The notes: generated from the letters alone by a model not told the origin. Shown: positions 39,554-48,843, counted from the stretch's first letter. The stretch: 64,000 nucleotides of DNA from Rhodococcus sp. Z13 (GCF_025837095.1 NZ_CP107551.1:2214352-2278351), one strand, 5' to 3'. A program made the numbers and translations.

Positions 39554-40795
39554 ATGCAATCTTGGTCCGACGTCGCGATCCCGTCCGTCCCCGGTCAGGG
39601 GCCTCCGCTGCGGTTGTACGACACCGCGGACCGTGCCGTGCGCCCGGTCACGCCGGGCGCCACCGCCACCATGTACGTGTGCGGCATCACCCCCTACGAC
39701 GCCACCCATCTCGGCCACGCCGCCACCTATCTGACCTTCGACCTGGTGAACCGCATCTGGCGCGATGCCGGCCACGACGTCCACTACGTCCAGAACGTCA
39801 CCGACGTCGACGACCCGCTGTTCGAACGCGCCGAGCGCGACGGTGAGGACTGGGTCGTCCTCGGCATGCGCGAGACCGCCCTGTTCCGCGAGGACATGGA
39901 GGCGCTGCGAGTGCTGCCGCCGCGCGACTACATCGGTGCCGTCGAATCGGTGAACGAGGTCGTCGAGCTCGTCGAGAAGCTCGTCGCCTCCGGCGCGGCC
40001 TACGTCGTCGACGACCCCGAGTACCCGGATGTCTACTTCCGGACCGACGCGACCGAGCAGTTCGGCTACGAGTCCGGCTACGACCACGAGACGATGATGC
40101 GGTTCTTCGCCGAGCGCGGTGGCGACCCGGACCGTCCCGGTAAGCGCAACCCCCTCGACGCGCTGCTGTGGCGCGCGCAGCGCCCAGGTGAGCCGGCCTG
40201 GCCCTCGCCGTTCGGTGACGGCCGCCCCGGCTGGCACATCGAGTGCGCCGCGATCGCCCTCAACCGCATCGGCTCGGGCTTCGACGTGCAGGGTGGCGGC
40301 AGCGACCTGATCTTCCCGCACCACGAGTTCTCCGCCGCGCACGCCGAGGCCGTGACCGGCGACCGACGTTTCGCCCGCCACTACGTGCACACCGGCATGA
40401 TCGGCCTCGACGGCGAGAAGATGTCGAAGTCGCGCGGCAACCTGGTGTTCGTGTCCAAGTTGCGCGGCGAGGGTGTCGAGCCCGCCGCGATCCGCCTGGG
40501 CCTGCTGTCGGGGCACTACCGTGTCGACCGGGCCTGGACGAACGATGTGCTCGAAGCCGCCCAGGCCCGCCTGGCGCTGTGGAAGCAGGCCGCGGCCCTG
40601 CCGTCGGCGGCGTCGGCGGAGGACGTGGTGGCGCGGCTGCGTCAGCACCTCGCCGACGACCTCGACACCCCCAAGGCCCTCGACGCCCTCGACGCGTGGG
40701 CGACCTTCGCCGTCGAGCGGGGCGGGGACGACGCGGGCGCGCCGGGTCTGTTCGCCGACGCGGTCGACGCCCTGCTGGGTGTGAATCTGCGCTGA
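39554..40795 (+). CDS. mshC: L-cysteine:1D-myo-inosityl 2-amino-2-deoxy-glucopyranoside ligase
   Basis: This 413-residue enzyme joins cysteine to GlcN-inositol in mycothiol synthesis, using ATP. It resembles cysteinyl-tRNA synthetase without the anticodon domain. [16 protein letters not shown] holds the zinc-binding Cys43 and the HIGH-like motif at 52-55, [10 protein letters not shown] and [13 protein letters not shown] supply further zinc ligands, and the KMSKS loop is at 289-293. The ATG at 39554 gives the normal length. Mycothiol confirms an actinobacterial host. Confidence 0.97.
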   Translation: MQSWSDVAIPSVPGQGPPLRLYDTADRAVRPVTPGATATMYVCGITPYDATHLGHAATYLTFDLVNRIWRDAGHDVHYVQNVTDVDDPLFERAERDGEDWVVLGMRETALFREDMEALRVLPPRDYIGAVESVNEVVELVEKLVASGAAYVVDDPEYPDVYFRTDATEQFGYESGYDHETMMRFFAERGGDPDRPGKRNPLDALLWRAQRPGEPAWPSPFGDGRPGWHIECAAIALNRIGSGFDVQGGGSDLIFPHHEFSAAHAEAVTGDRRFARHYVHTGMIGLDGEKMSKSRGNLVFVSKLRGEGVEPAAIRLGLLSGHYRVDRAWTNDVLEAAQARLALWKQAAALPSAASAEDVVARLRQHLADDLDTPKALDALDAWATFAVERGGDDAGAPGLFADAVDALLGVNLR

Positions 40796-40805
40796 ATTCG
40801 ATTCT

Positions 40806-40853
40806 GAGTGCGCACTTTTCGTCGCCGCGTGTCGCGACGAGAAGTGCGCACTC
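40806..40853. terminator. Terminator after mshC
   Basis: GAGTGCGCACTT and its complement at the far side enclose a further paired TCGTCGC/GCGACGA segment, making a long interrupted hairpin starting 11 bases after the mshC stop. A T-rich stretch follows only weakly. Confidence 0.65.
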
Positions 40854-40875
40854 GTTCGTCTGTGATGAACGTCGG

Positions 40876-41637
40876 TCAGACGGAGTTGTTCCAGATCAAG
40901 TGGAAGGGCGGTCCGGCGCTGTAAAGGAAGAACTGCGTTAACCATTCGAGGATGTCGCATGGAAGTTGCGACGGATCTTCGAGGAGTGCACGCTGCATCT
41001 CTTCGATGGACACGACGGAGTCTGGCAGGGACGCCCGGGCGACGAGGCCTCGATCTTTGTCGGGCCAAGCAGGGTGTTCGGAGTCTGCGAGCAGGATTCC
41101 GATACGGTCGACGATGCGTGGCCATTCCGGCATCCCTTTGTGATGCGCACCGGTCCGAAGTGCCTGGAAGACGAGATAGCTCTGCAGCGCGTCGTCGACG
41201 CAGGTGTGCTCGTCTAGGTGAATCAGAAGATTGGTGTGTCTTCGTACGTGTTTGGTGTAGTTGCCTAGCTGGCCGTACCCAAGCTCCCTCAAGGCCCGTC
41301 CACCTGAACAAGCCCAGGGCCGCTTCCGATCCAAGAGATGCTTCTCGAAATCGAGAAGACCATATGCACGTTCCTGTGACGACAAGGCGCGCACAGCATG
41401 AACGTGCAAGGCGGTCGACTCGGCGAACATCATCGTGTCGGTCGGTCCGCGCTTACTGCCATGCATCGCCTCGACTGGACCGTTTCGCCACACATTCTCG
41501 ACTAAACCAACGGCCATAGCGCTGAGCAGAGCTTCGTCTCCGATGATGTTTGCTTCGCGGCAGGAGACTTCGTGCTGACTGGTCAATGTTCGCAAGGCTA
41601 CGCAGAGTTGCGGGTCCCCTCCGCATCCAGAAGCCAT
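40876..41637 (-). CDS. Unrecognised protein, 253 residues
   Basis: I do not recognise this family. The start at 41637 has an excellent ribosome-binding site (AAGGAGG seven bases ahead), which makes it a real gene. The protein is soluble, mostly helical, and rich in His and Trp: HVHAVRALSSQERAYGLLDFEKHLLDRKRPW and HTNLLIHLDEHTCVDDALQSY are its most distinctive stretches. No signal peptide, transmembrane helix or nucleotide-binding motif is seen. Local base composition is lower in GC than the flanking core genes. It lies between mshC and a phage-type winged-helix gene, so it looks acquired. Confidence 0.7.
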   Translation of the reverse strand: MASGCGGDPQLCVALRTLTSQHEVSCREANIIGDEALLSAMAVGLVENVWRNGPVEAMHGSKRGPTDTMMFAESTALHVHAVRALSSQERAYGLLDFEKHLLDRKRPWACSGGRALRELGYGQLGNYTKHVRRHTNLLIHLDEHTCVDDALQSYLVFQALRTGAHHKGMPEWPRIVDRIGILLADSEHPAWPDKDRGLVARASLPDSVVSIEEMQRALLEDPSQLPCDILEWLTQFFLYSAGPPFHLIWNNSV

Positions 41638-41852
41638 CGGACGACCTCCTTCACGTTGTGCCGCGAGTCCTCATTGCCGACCGAACGGCAGTTGGTCGGC
41701 CGCGCGGGTATTCGGCACGCGGCAAGACTATTGCGGTCCACTGCCATTTGGGCTCGAGAAACAGTTGTTGAGGCTGGGGAACGATGCGGAATGCTCGGAC
41801 ACTGTTGGCGTCATTCGGATATGGATCGCGCCCTGACGAAGGACGGTTGGAG

Positions 41853-42707
41853 CTAAGCGCTGCGTGCATACGGAGTGAGCTCGGACTGGGCTCGGCGGCA
41901 TGGGCAGCGGACCGCGCGCCCCAGATCGTCGTCGGGGAGCCAGCCGTACTCGTCGCACTTTCCGCAGGTGGGTGGGCGTTTCGGTCTCGGTGGCTGCAGT
42001 GCCTGCCAGGTGGGAATCCATGCGGCTGCCGAACGGGCGGGGTCGTACGGCCGGTGCCGTTCGAGCGCCGCGCGCACGAGTGCGTCGACACCGTGCACGT
42101 CCACGGAGTGCGCGACCATCGACGCCTTCTGCGCGGTGAGGGTGTCGAAGCGGGCGGTGAGCCCGGCCCGGCGGCACGCCGCGGCCAGCTTCTCGAGCTC
42201 AGGATGCTGCTGCTTCTGTGCCGGTCTCGCGGCCGGTACGGGGTGTAGCGAGCCCGGCGCGGCAGGTTCATTTCTTGGTTCGAGGGCGGTTCGGGTGACA
42301 TCGGTGTCACCCCGTGGGTGCTCATCCGTCACCCCGTCAGGGGCCGGTTCGTCACCCCGTAAACCGGAACGGGGTGACGGTCCGCCGCCCCGCGTCATCG
42401 TCAGGTCGTAGCAGGTGGGGCGGCGGTCCTCGCGGGGGATCGTGGCGGCGACCCGCTGCTGGTCACCGCGCGAGATCAACCCGAGCTCGGCGAGCGCGGC
42501 GAGACACCGCTGCACCTGCCGTTCGCTCATCCGGGCGTAGCGGGCGAGGGTGCGTACCGACGGATATGCGCTTCTCCCGTGCCGCGAGGCGTGATTCGCC
42601 AGACCGATCAGCACCACCGTCAGGGCCGGCGCCGACGGCATGCCCGGTGGAGTGGGGGAGGGGATCTCGGCGCGCTCCAGGACCCAGGTGATCGCCTCGA
42701 TGCTCAT
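41853..42707 (-). CDS. Phage/plasmid-type winged-helix DNA-binding protein
   Basis: This 284-residue protein starts ITWVLERAEIP and continues VVLIGLANHASRHGRSAYPSVRTLARYARMSERQVQRCLAALAELGLI, the winged-helix replication or regulatory domain seen in actinobacterial prophages and integrative elements. A disordered middle rich in Pro/Asp leads to a C-terminal CGKCDEYGWLPDDDLGRAVRCPCRR that resembles a zinc ribbon. It is a likely remnant of a mobile element: no integrase or attachment site is seen nearby. Confidence 0.75.
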   Translation of the reverse strand: MSIEAITWVLERAEIPSPTPPGMPSAPALTVVLIGLANHASRHGRSAYPSVRTLARYARMSERQVQRCLAALAELGLISRGDQQRVAATIPREDRRPTCYDLTMTRGGGPSPRSGLRGDEPAPDGVTDEHPRGDTDVTRTALEPRNEPAAPGSLHPVPAARPAQKQQHPELEKLAAACRRAGLTARFDTLTAQKASMVAHSVDVHGVDALVRAALERHRPYDPARSAAAWIPTWQALQPPRPKRPPTCGKCDEYGWLPDDDLGRAVRCPCRRAQSELTPYARSA

Positions 42708-42841
42708 GGCGTCACCTGCGCATGAGTAAGCTGTGGCATGTTCGACTCCCTAGTTAGTCGGACACCCGGCCCGTCGCGATGGCCGTCGCGGCGGGCCTTC
42801 GTGTTCAGTTTTCTCTCGATGGTGTTCGCACACGTGTTCGG

Positions 42842-43068
42842 TTACGTGTGATCGATGATCTTCGCATCGAGAATCGTGGGCGTCAATGACTCTCCGACAC
42901 GGGCTACGTCGAGCTCGAGGCCGCCACGTGCTCCCGCGCGAGCGGGGACGAGTCCGAGTCGCCGATGATCGCAAACTTCTTGGCGGGGATGAGACCGGCC
43001 ACGGCTCCGAACTGGTGTCTCGCCGGTCGACCGCGGACGGTGCGGCGGTCCAGGGCCGACGGCTCACT
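42842..43068 (-). pseudogene. Decayed gene fragment in the 373-bp spacer
   Basis: This minus-strand stretch reads FGAVAGLIPAKKFAIIGDSD and then SSPLAREHVAA, and after a two-base shift near 42920 continues ELDVARVGESLTPTILDAK to a stop at 42842. The two halves look like one coding sequence broken by a frameshift and lacking its N-terminus. I do not recognise the family. The rest of the 42708-43080 spacer shows only a GC-rich imperfect hairpin near 42766-42800. Confidence 0.35.
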
Positions 43069-43080
43069 TCACCGTGCGGG

Positions 43081-44316
43081 TCACGCGGGCTTTCGCACGT
43101 GCTGCGCGAATACCCGCGCCCCGACCAGCAGCGAGACGACGACGAGTCCGGCGGCCAGGGGGGTGAGCGCCCCGTAACCGAACTTCGCGGCGAGGACGGA
43201 GGGCACGGTCGCCCCGAGGATGGCGCCGGCGGCCACGGCACTGTTGAACAGTCCCATCGCGGAACCCTGACCGTCCAGCGTGAGGTCAGCGGCCATCATC
43301 GTCGCGCCGATGTAATCGAAGGGATAGCCGAAGGCGACGAGCACGAGACCGGCGATGCCGATCCACGAGGCCCCCGGCGGCTGCCAGATCCAGGCACCGG
43401 TCATCGCGAGAAGACCGGCAAGGGTGATCACCAGACCGAGGCGGAGCACCCAGCCGCAGCCGTGCCGCTTGGCGAGCTCGCCGCAGATGGGGTACAGGCA
43501 CGCGCCGAGGGCCGAGGCGACGAGATAGCAGGTCGCCGTGCGTGAGGCCGAGACGTCGAAGGCATCCTTCATCACCAGCGGCATCACGTTCAGGAAGGTC
43601 TGCACCGCGGTCATGGCGAGGAACCAGGAGAGCAGAAAGCGGCCGAACGGGCCCTGCAGTTCGCGGCGGAGGCCACCGGAGGCGGGAGCTGCGGCGGCAT
43701 CGGCCGCGACCGCGTCCTCGGGCTGTGCGGGGTTCAGATGGGGGAGGCGGAGTCTGCCCAACCATGTTCCGAGCAGAATGACGCCACCGGCGACGAGCCA
43801 GCCCGTGTGCACGTGGCGTTCGGCGAAGACGGCGCCGATGGCCAGACCCGACACCTGGCCGATGCCGAACACCAGGCGGAACCATCCGATCCGCTCGTCC
43901 CACTCGGATGCCGGATGACCTTCGACGATGAACACGCTGCCGAGGGTCTGCACGGCGCCGGCGGAAGCGCCGGCGAGCACGGCCGAGACACACCAGCCGA
44001 GCAGGTTGGTCGACAGACCGAATCCGATGGCTGCGGCCCCCATCACCGGAAACGAGCCGAGGAAGGTGAGGCGCTGTGTTCCGGTGCGGTCGGCGATCCT
44101 GCCGATGACGGGAGCGAAGAGCTGGCCGGTGAAGAACGCGGCGAGCACCGTGGCGACCGCGGCGGCTCCGTGCGAGGTGACGGTCAGTGGGATCAGCAGC
44201 GGCACGATGCCGTTGACGAGAAGCCCGGCGAGAGCGTAGGCGCTGAACCAGGGTTCGAGGCTTCGGAGCATGCCCACGCGGGTGGGCTGCGCAGTGGTCT
44301 GGGCGTCGCTCGGCAC
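43081..44316 (-). CDS. Major facilitator superfamily transporter
   Basis: This 411-residue, 12-helix transporter has a typical loop 2-3 motif (GRIADRTGTQRL) and a long central loop rich in Ala (residues about 190-215). The substrate is unknown. I chose GTG at 44316 because AGGGAGG lies five bases before it. A longer frame uses an ATG at 44340, but that codon is inside the terminal repeat of the IS1380 copy at 44331 and was added by the insertion. The IS lies directly against the ribosome-binding site, so native promoter sequence has been cut off. Confidence 0.85.
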   Translation of the reverse strand: MPSDAQTTAQPTRVGMLRSLEPWFSAYALAGLLVNGIVPLLIPLTVTSHGAAAVATVLAAFFTGQLFAPVIGRIADRTGTQRLTFLGSFPVMGAAAIGFGLSTNLLGWCVSAVLAGASAGAVQTLGSVFIVEGHPASEWDERIGWFRLVFGIGQVSGLAIGAVFAERHVHTGWLVAGGVILLGTWLGRLRLPHLNPAQPEDAVAADAAAAPASGGLRRELQGPFGRFLLSWFLAMTAVQTFLNVMPLVMKDAFDVSASRTATCYLVASALGACLYPICGELAKRHGCGWVLRLGLVITLAGLLAMTGAWIWQPPGASWIGIAGLVLVAFGYPFDYIGATMMAADLTLDGQGSAMGLFNSAVAAGAILGATVPSVLAAKFGYGALTPLAAGLVVVSLLVGARVFAQHVRKPA

Positions 44317-44330
44317 GGATCCCTCCCTAT

Positions 44331-46015
44331 CCTCGGGCATTCATGCCGATTGAGCGGAAACCCGTGTCAATCACGAAGAATGATGCTCTGAGCTGGGATA
44401 ATTCGACTTGCGAAGGTTGAATCAGTCCCAGTTCGAGGAGCACCATTCCGGTGAGCAAGTCTACGTCCCCCTATCCCCACCTGTCCGCATCAGCCACCGG
44501 AACCGGCCTCGTGTCGCATGCCGGAGCCGTCCTGCTGCTGCGCACCGCGGAGAAAACCGGACTTGCCACGGCATTGACGACCGAACTCGCACCGTATCGA
44601 AAGCCGTTGACCCGACACGATCCCGGCAAGATCGTCCTCGACCTCGCGGTATCCCTCGCACTCGGTGGGGACTGCCTCGCCGACATCGCACAACTGCGCG
44701 CTCACCCCGAACTGTTCGGTGCGGTGGCCTCCGACCCGACCGTCTCCCGCCTGATCAGCAGGTTGGCCGCCGACACCGACACCGCACTGGCCGCGATCGA
44801 CCGGACCGCGCCACCGCCCGCTCCCACGCCTGGGCCGCTGCCGGCACATCGGCTCCCGACCATGCCATCGACGAAGCGCATCCGCTGGTCCTCGACATCG
44901 ATGCCACCCTGGTCACCGCGCATTCCGAGAAGGAACAGGCCGCCCCGACGTTCAAGCGAGGGTTCGGTTTCCATCCGTTGTGCGCGTTCGTCGACCACGG
45001 CACCGGCGGTACCGGTGAACCCGTCGCGATGCTGCTGCGGCCGGGTAACTCGGGATCGAACACCGCCTCCGATCACATCACCGTGGTGCAGGACGCACTC
45101 GCACAGTTGCCGCTCGACCCGGCATACCGGGTCGGGAAGAAGGTACTGGTCCGTATCGACGGCGCCGGCGGTACCCACCACCTGATCGAGTACCTCACCA
45201 AGCGTCGCCTATCGTACTCGATCGGATTCGGGTTGACCGACGCCCACGCCGACGCGATCGATCTGGTTCCGGAACAGGCATGGACCCCGGCCTACGACGC
45301 CGACGGGCAGGTCCGCGACGGTGCCTGGATCACCGAGATCACCGACCTACTCGACCTGTCCACCTGGCCGAAAGGCATGCGGGTGATCGTCCGGAAGGAG
45401 CGCCCACACCCCGGTGCGCAGTTGCGGTTCACCGACCGCGACGGCCTACGCCTGACCGCGTTCGTGACGAACACCCGCCGCGGTCAGCTGCCAGATCTGG
45501 AGTTGCGGCATCGGCGACGGGCTCGGTGCGAGGACCGGATCCGGGCAGCGAAAGCCACCGGCTTGCAGAATCTTCCGTTGCACGGTTTCGACCAGAACCG
45601 CATCTGGTTGGCGCTCGTGCAACTGGCATGCGAGCTGCTCGCGTGGATGCAGATGCTCGCCTTGACCGAGGTTCCAGCGCGGCGGTGGGAACCGAAACGG
45701 CTGCGGCTGCGGTTGCTGTCGATCGCCGGGAAGATCGCCCGGCATGCCCGCCGTGTTCGTCTGCGACTGGCTGCGACAGCTCCGGATGTCGATCTTCTCG
45801 TGGCCAGCCTGAACCGGCTCGCAGCGCTACCTGCGCCTGCGTGACCTGCATGTACCAGTTTCATCGAGACGAAAGGACACGATTTCCGGGGCCGTGGACC
45901 CCGACGCCACCCGACCGTGTCGGGCAGTCGACCGTGGATGCACGCCGGATCCACGGTTTCCACACCCAATCCGAGACCGCTCAGGCCGGCACGCGGTCCG
46001 CGCGAAAGATTGAGG
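44331..46015 (+). mobile_element. IS1380-family insertion sequence, copy 2 (inverted relative to copy 1)
   Basis: The 1685-bp element begins CCTCGGGCATTC and ends with the complement of CCTCAATCTTTC. It is flanked by a 4-bp direct repeat CTAT (44327-44330 and 46016-46019), different from copy 1's CTAG, so it was an independent insertion. It differs from copy 1 in length only by one base (A at 44805) once copy 1's nested ISL3 element is discounted. Confidence 0.92.
44451..45844 (+). pseudogene. IS1380-family transposase, frameshifted (copy 2)
   Basis: The protein begins MSKSTSPYPHLS at 44451 and ends ALPAPA at 45844. The N-terminal frame ends its coding-like run at AAIDR (44804), and the catalytic domain (RATARSHAWAAAG, LDIDATLVTAHSEKE, GFGFHPLCAFVDHG) continues in a different frame. 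One added base or two removed would join them. The lesion is at the same spot as in copy 1 but with a different length, which is odd for two nearly identical copies. Confidence 0.85.
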
Positions 46016-46235
46016 CTATTCCTTTTCGGTTCATCGCGTATTCGGCGTGATTCGGGTGATTTTCACACGAATTCTCGGACGGGGTGATCCGATGCGTCGG
46101 TGTGAAGGGGTGTGGAAATCTCGCCGGAGCTGACGAGAAAGCCTTCGGTGTGGCATAGGAAAGTAGTCTGTCGAACTCCCCGCTGCTCGACGGTTCCGTG
46201 GGGGATCTTCGGGAAGTATTCCACGACAAGGTGTT

Positions 46236-46251
46236 CCGGATCGCGATCCGG
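46236..46251. repeat. Perfect 16-bp palindrome
   Basis: CCGGATCGCGATCCGG is an exact palindrome in an AT-rich, gene-free spacer. It could be an operator of a dimeric regulator or a cruciform. No gene for a cognate regulator is adjacent. Confidence 0.5.
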
Positions 46252-46390
46252 GTGTGCTGGTGTCTACCTCTGTGTCCGGTCTTCGGTGGTGGGGGCCAGC
46301 GGAATTAATCCGCATTTTTCACCCGATTGTCGGAGTGGATTGGATATCGGGGTCACGTGATGTTCGGTAAGGGGTGCAACCGCTACCGTC

Positions 46391-46430
46391 CTTGCCATTC
46401 GCTGCGGCAATTGCGATAGCGGATGGCAAG
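46391..46430. repeat. Hairpin-forming inverted repeat
   Basis: CTTGCCATTCGCT (46391-46403) pairs with AGCGGATGGCAAG (46418-46430) with a single mismatch that would be G-U in one RNA strand. Loop 14 bases. It lies 38 bp left of the IS5-family element. No U-run follows on either strand. Confidence 0.5.
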
Positions 46431-46467
46431 AACGCGAGCGGATTGCCGGAGAGGGAAATCCCCCATT

Positions 46468-47409
46468 GAGGTTTTCTCACCAGAGAGTCACCGACGACAG
46501 CAAAGACATCCGAACGGTGTGGCGTGAAAAGAGGACGTGGGGTCCTGCCTGGTAGGGATTGTTTCGAGCAAGAAGCAACCCGGAGCAGGACCCCACGTGA
46601 TTACCTATCGTGCCACGCTCGACGTGCCCGAGCACACCCTGACCTTCGTCGCCCGTATCCTCGCTGCCCACCGCCGCAGGACCGATCGCCGGCCGTGGCA
46701 GCGGGCCGCGACCGTCTACGTCCAGGCTCTGATGGTGCTGCGGTGGTTCCGCGACGGCACCGACGTCGCCACCCTGGCGCGCGATGCCCGCATCTCGCAG
46801 GCCACCGCCTACCGGTATCTCCACGAAGGTATCGACGTGATCGCTGCGCACGCCCCGGACCTGCACGACGTGCTCGAACGTGGGATCGAGTCCGGCTGGG
46901 AGCATGTCTGTCTCGACGGCACCCTCATCGCCTCGACTCGCTGCCGGGAGCGTTCCGAGTCCGGGCACGACGTGTGGTACTCGGGTAAACATCGCCGCCA
47001 CGGCGGCAACGTCCAGGTCCTGACCGATCCGACCGGCTACCCGATCTGGGTGTCCGAGGTTGCCCCCGGTTCGGTGCACGACCTCACCGCTGCTCGTCGG
47101 GGCGGGATCCTCGGCGCCCTCTACCACGCTGCCGCCGGCGGGATGCCCACCCTCGCCGACAAGGGGTACACCGGTGCCGGGATCGGCGTCCACGTCCCGA
47201 CGAAAGGCCGTGATCTCGATATCGGCACTCGTTGCCGCAACACGCTGCTGTCTGCGATGCGTGCTCCGGCCGAACGCGCGAACGCGCTGCTGAAGACCCG
47301 GTGGAAGGCGCTGCAGCGAATCAGTCTATGTCCGTGGAGGATCGGCTCGATCGCTGCTGCGGCTCTCGTTCTTCTTCACCTGCAAGCACCGGCCTGGTGA
47401 GAAAACCTC
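46468..47409 (+). mobile_element. IS5-family insertion sequence
   Basis: The 942-bp element has perfect 16-base terminal inverted repeats (GAGGTTTTCTCACCAG at the left, complement at the right), with ATT repeated directly outside both ends (46465-46467, 47410-47412). The single transposase gene has its stop inside the right repeat. It lies about 40 bp upstream of the enoyl-CoA hydratase promoter/operator and 450 bp from IS1380 copy 2. Confidence 0.9.
46597..47400 (+). CDS. IS5-family transposase
   Basis: This 267-residue DDE transposase has a helix-turn-helix region (VATLARDARISQATAYRYLHEGID), first Asp in HVCLDGTLIAS, second Asp in TLADKGYTG and Glu in PAERANALLKTRWK. The GTG start (VITYRATLDVP) was chosen because the longer frame begins within the terminal region and is non-conserved in composition. 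No frameshift is seen, so it should be functional. Confidence 0.88.
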   Translation: MITYRATLDVPEHTLTFVARILAAHRRRTDRRPWQRAATVYVQALMVLRWFRDGTDVATLARDARISQATAYRYLHEGIDVIAAHAPDLHDVLERGIESGWEHVCLDGTLIASTRCRERSESGHDVWYSGKHRRHGGNVQVLTDPTGYPIWVSEVAPGSVHDLTAARRGGILGALYHAAAGGMPTLADKGYTGAGIGVHVPTKGRDLDIGTRCRNTLLSAMRAPAERANALLKTRWKALQRISLCPWRIGSIAAAALVLLHLQAPAW

Positions 47410-47448
47410 ATTGTGCCCGAGGCTGCAGGTTCCCGCAGGTAGTTATTT

Positions 47449-47464
47449 CAGAGCACGTGCTCTG
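47449..47464. promoter_or_regulatory. 16-bp palindromic operator over a promoter
   Basis: CAGAGCACGTGCTCTG is a perfect palindrome, followed at once by TTAATATT, a good -10 candidate. It lies 60 bp before the hydratase start. Placement inside the promoter and a TetR gene in the same operon suggest autorepression. Confidence 0.65.
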
Positions 47465-47524
47465 TTAATATTCCGCGCATGTCCGCCCTCGACGGCGGCC
47501 CGACCTACGAAGGGACGACCCGAC

Positions 47525-48187
47525 ATGCCAACGATCACCCGCGACGGTGCGATCTGGACGCTGAATCTCGGCGACGACGAGAACCGCTTCGGTCCCGCCT
47601 GGCTCGACGAGGTCGAGAAGGTGCTCGACGACGTCGAGGCCGCCACCGAGCCGGTCGTGCTCGTCACCATCGGCGACGGCAAGTTCTACTCCAACGGCCT
47701 CGACCTCGAATGGGTCAGTGGGCACATGGACCAGTTCGCGACCTACGCCGAACGCGTGCAGGCCCTGCTCGCGCGCGTGCTCACCCTGCCCGTGCCGACG
47801 GTCGCGGCGGTCAACGGTCACGCCTTCGGGGCCGGCGCCATGCTCGCCCTCGCCCACGACTTCCGTGTCATGCGCGACGACCGGGGTTTCTTCTGCTTCC
47901 CCGAGGTCGACATCCGCATCCCGTTCACACCGGGCATGTCGGCGCTGCTCATGACCAAGCTGACGCCGCAGACGGCCGTCAAGTCGATGACCACCGGGCA
48001 CCGCTACGGCGGCCCGGAGGCGCTGCAGGGCGGGCTCGTCGACGCCACCGCGTCCCTCGACGACCTGCACTCGGCCGCAACCGAACTCGTGCGGCCGCTG
48101 GCCGGCAAGGATCGTGGCACCCTCGCCACCATCAAGAAGACCATGTTCGCCGAGGTCGTCGAGGCACTGACCCGGAAGATCGGATGA
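47525..48187 (+). CDS. Enoyl-CoA hydratase/isomerase family protein
   Basis: This 220-residue crotonase-fold protein is short for the family (usually about 255). The CoA-binding and oxyanion-hole regions are present (GKFYSNGLDLEW, NGHAFGAGAMLALAHDFRVM). The FPEVDIRIPFTPG segment carries one Glu, as in delta-3, delta-2 enoyl-CoA isomerases, so isomerase activity is likelier than hydration. Start ATG at 47525 has AAGGGA ahead. The stop overlaps the TetR start by four bases. Confidence 0.8.
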   Translation: MPTITRDGAIWTLNLGDDENRFGPAWLDEVEKVLDDVEAATEPVVLVTIGDGKFYSNGLDLEWVSGHMDQFATYAERVQALLARVLTLPVPTVAAVNGHAFGAGAMLALAHDFRVMRDDRGFFCFPEVDIRIPFTPGMSALLMTKLTPQTAVKSMTTGHRYGGPEALQGGLVDATASLDDLHSAATELVRPLAGKDRGTLATIKKTMFAEVVEALTRKIG

Positions 48188-48843
48188 CGACACCCGAGCA
48201 CGACCGGCCCGCGACGCGCACGGGACGCGCCGTGGGCCGGCCCCGCCGGCACGACCGCGGCGCACTGCTCGACCACGCGCGTGACCTGTGGGTCGAACGC
48301 GGCACGGCCGGGGTCACGATCCGGGCGCTGAGCAGCGCGTCGGGGGTGTCGAACGGCGCCATCTACAACGCATTCACCTCCCGCGACGGGCTGCTCGCGG
48401 CGGTGTGGACGCGCGAGGCCGCGCACTTCCTCGACTTCCAGTACGCCGCCGTCGACCGTGCCCGCGCCGAGGACGGCAGCGCCGCCGACACGGTGGTCGC
48501 CGCCGCCCTCGCTCCCGCGCGCTACGCGGCGTCGAACGAGCGGGCCGCGCACCTGCTGCTCGCCGTGAGGCCCGACGACCTCGTCACCCCCGAACTCACC
48601 GACGAGCAGCGACACGAACTCCTGGAACTCAGGAAAGTGCTGGGGGAGTTGATCGTTCGGCTCGCCGACGCGCAATGGGGTCGACGGGACCGGAACGCGG
48701 TCACCCTGATCCGGTACTGCATCGTAGAACTCCCCGGAGCCCTGTTGCTGCGGGGTGGGGGTCTGCTCGACCCGGTGGCGCACCACGCGCTCGAGCACGC
48801 CGTGCGCGGCATCGTCTCGGCACCTCCACCGCCCCGTGGCTGA
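48184..48843 (+). CDS. TetR-family transcriptional regulator
   Basis: This 219-residue repressor has an N-terminal helix-turn-helix (ALLDHARDLWVERGTAGVTIRALSSASGVSNGAIYNAFTSRDGLLAAVW). A ligand-binding C-terminal domain follows. It overlaps the crotonase gene (ATGA) and is therefore in the same operon. The palindrome at 47449 is the likely binding site, and an acyl-CoA the likely ligand class. Confidence 0.88.
   Translation: MTTPEHDRPATRTGRAVGRPRRHDRGALLDHARDLWVERGTAGVTIRALSSASGVSNGAIYNAFTSRDGLLAAVWTREAAHFLDFQYAAVDRARAEDGSAADTVVAAALAPARYAASNERAAHLLLAVRPDDLVTPELTDEQRHELLELRKVLGELIVRLADAQWGRRDRNAVTLIRYCIVELPGALLLRGGGLLDPVAHHALEHAVRGIVSAPPPPRG

Larger units (their letters stand above)
46020..46464. 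other. Gene-poor spacer between two IS elements
   Basis: About 450 bp of comparatively AT-rich sequence with no convincing gene. It probably includes the original upstream region of the MFS gene before IS1380 inserted. It holds a perfect 16-bp palindrome at 46236-46251 and a long hairpin at 46391-46430. Short open frames lack codon bias and ribosome-binding sites. Confidence 0.6.

Noticed and set aside
44317-44340. The longer N-terminus of the MFS transporter
   Set aside because: Its first codons come from the IS1380 terminus and target duplication. The GTG at 44316 has a proper ribosome-binding site.
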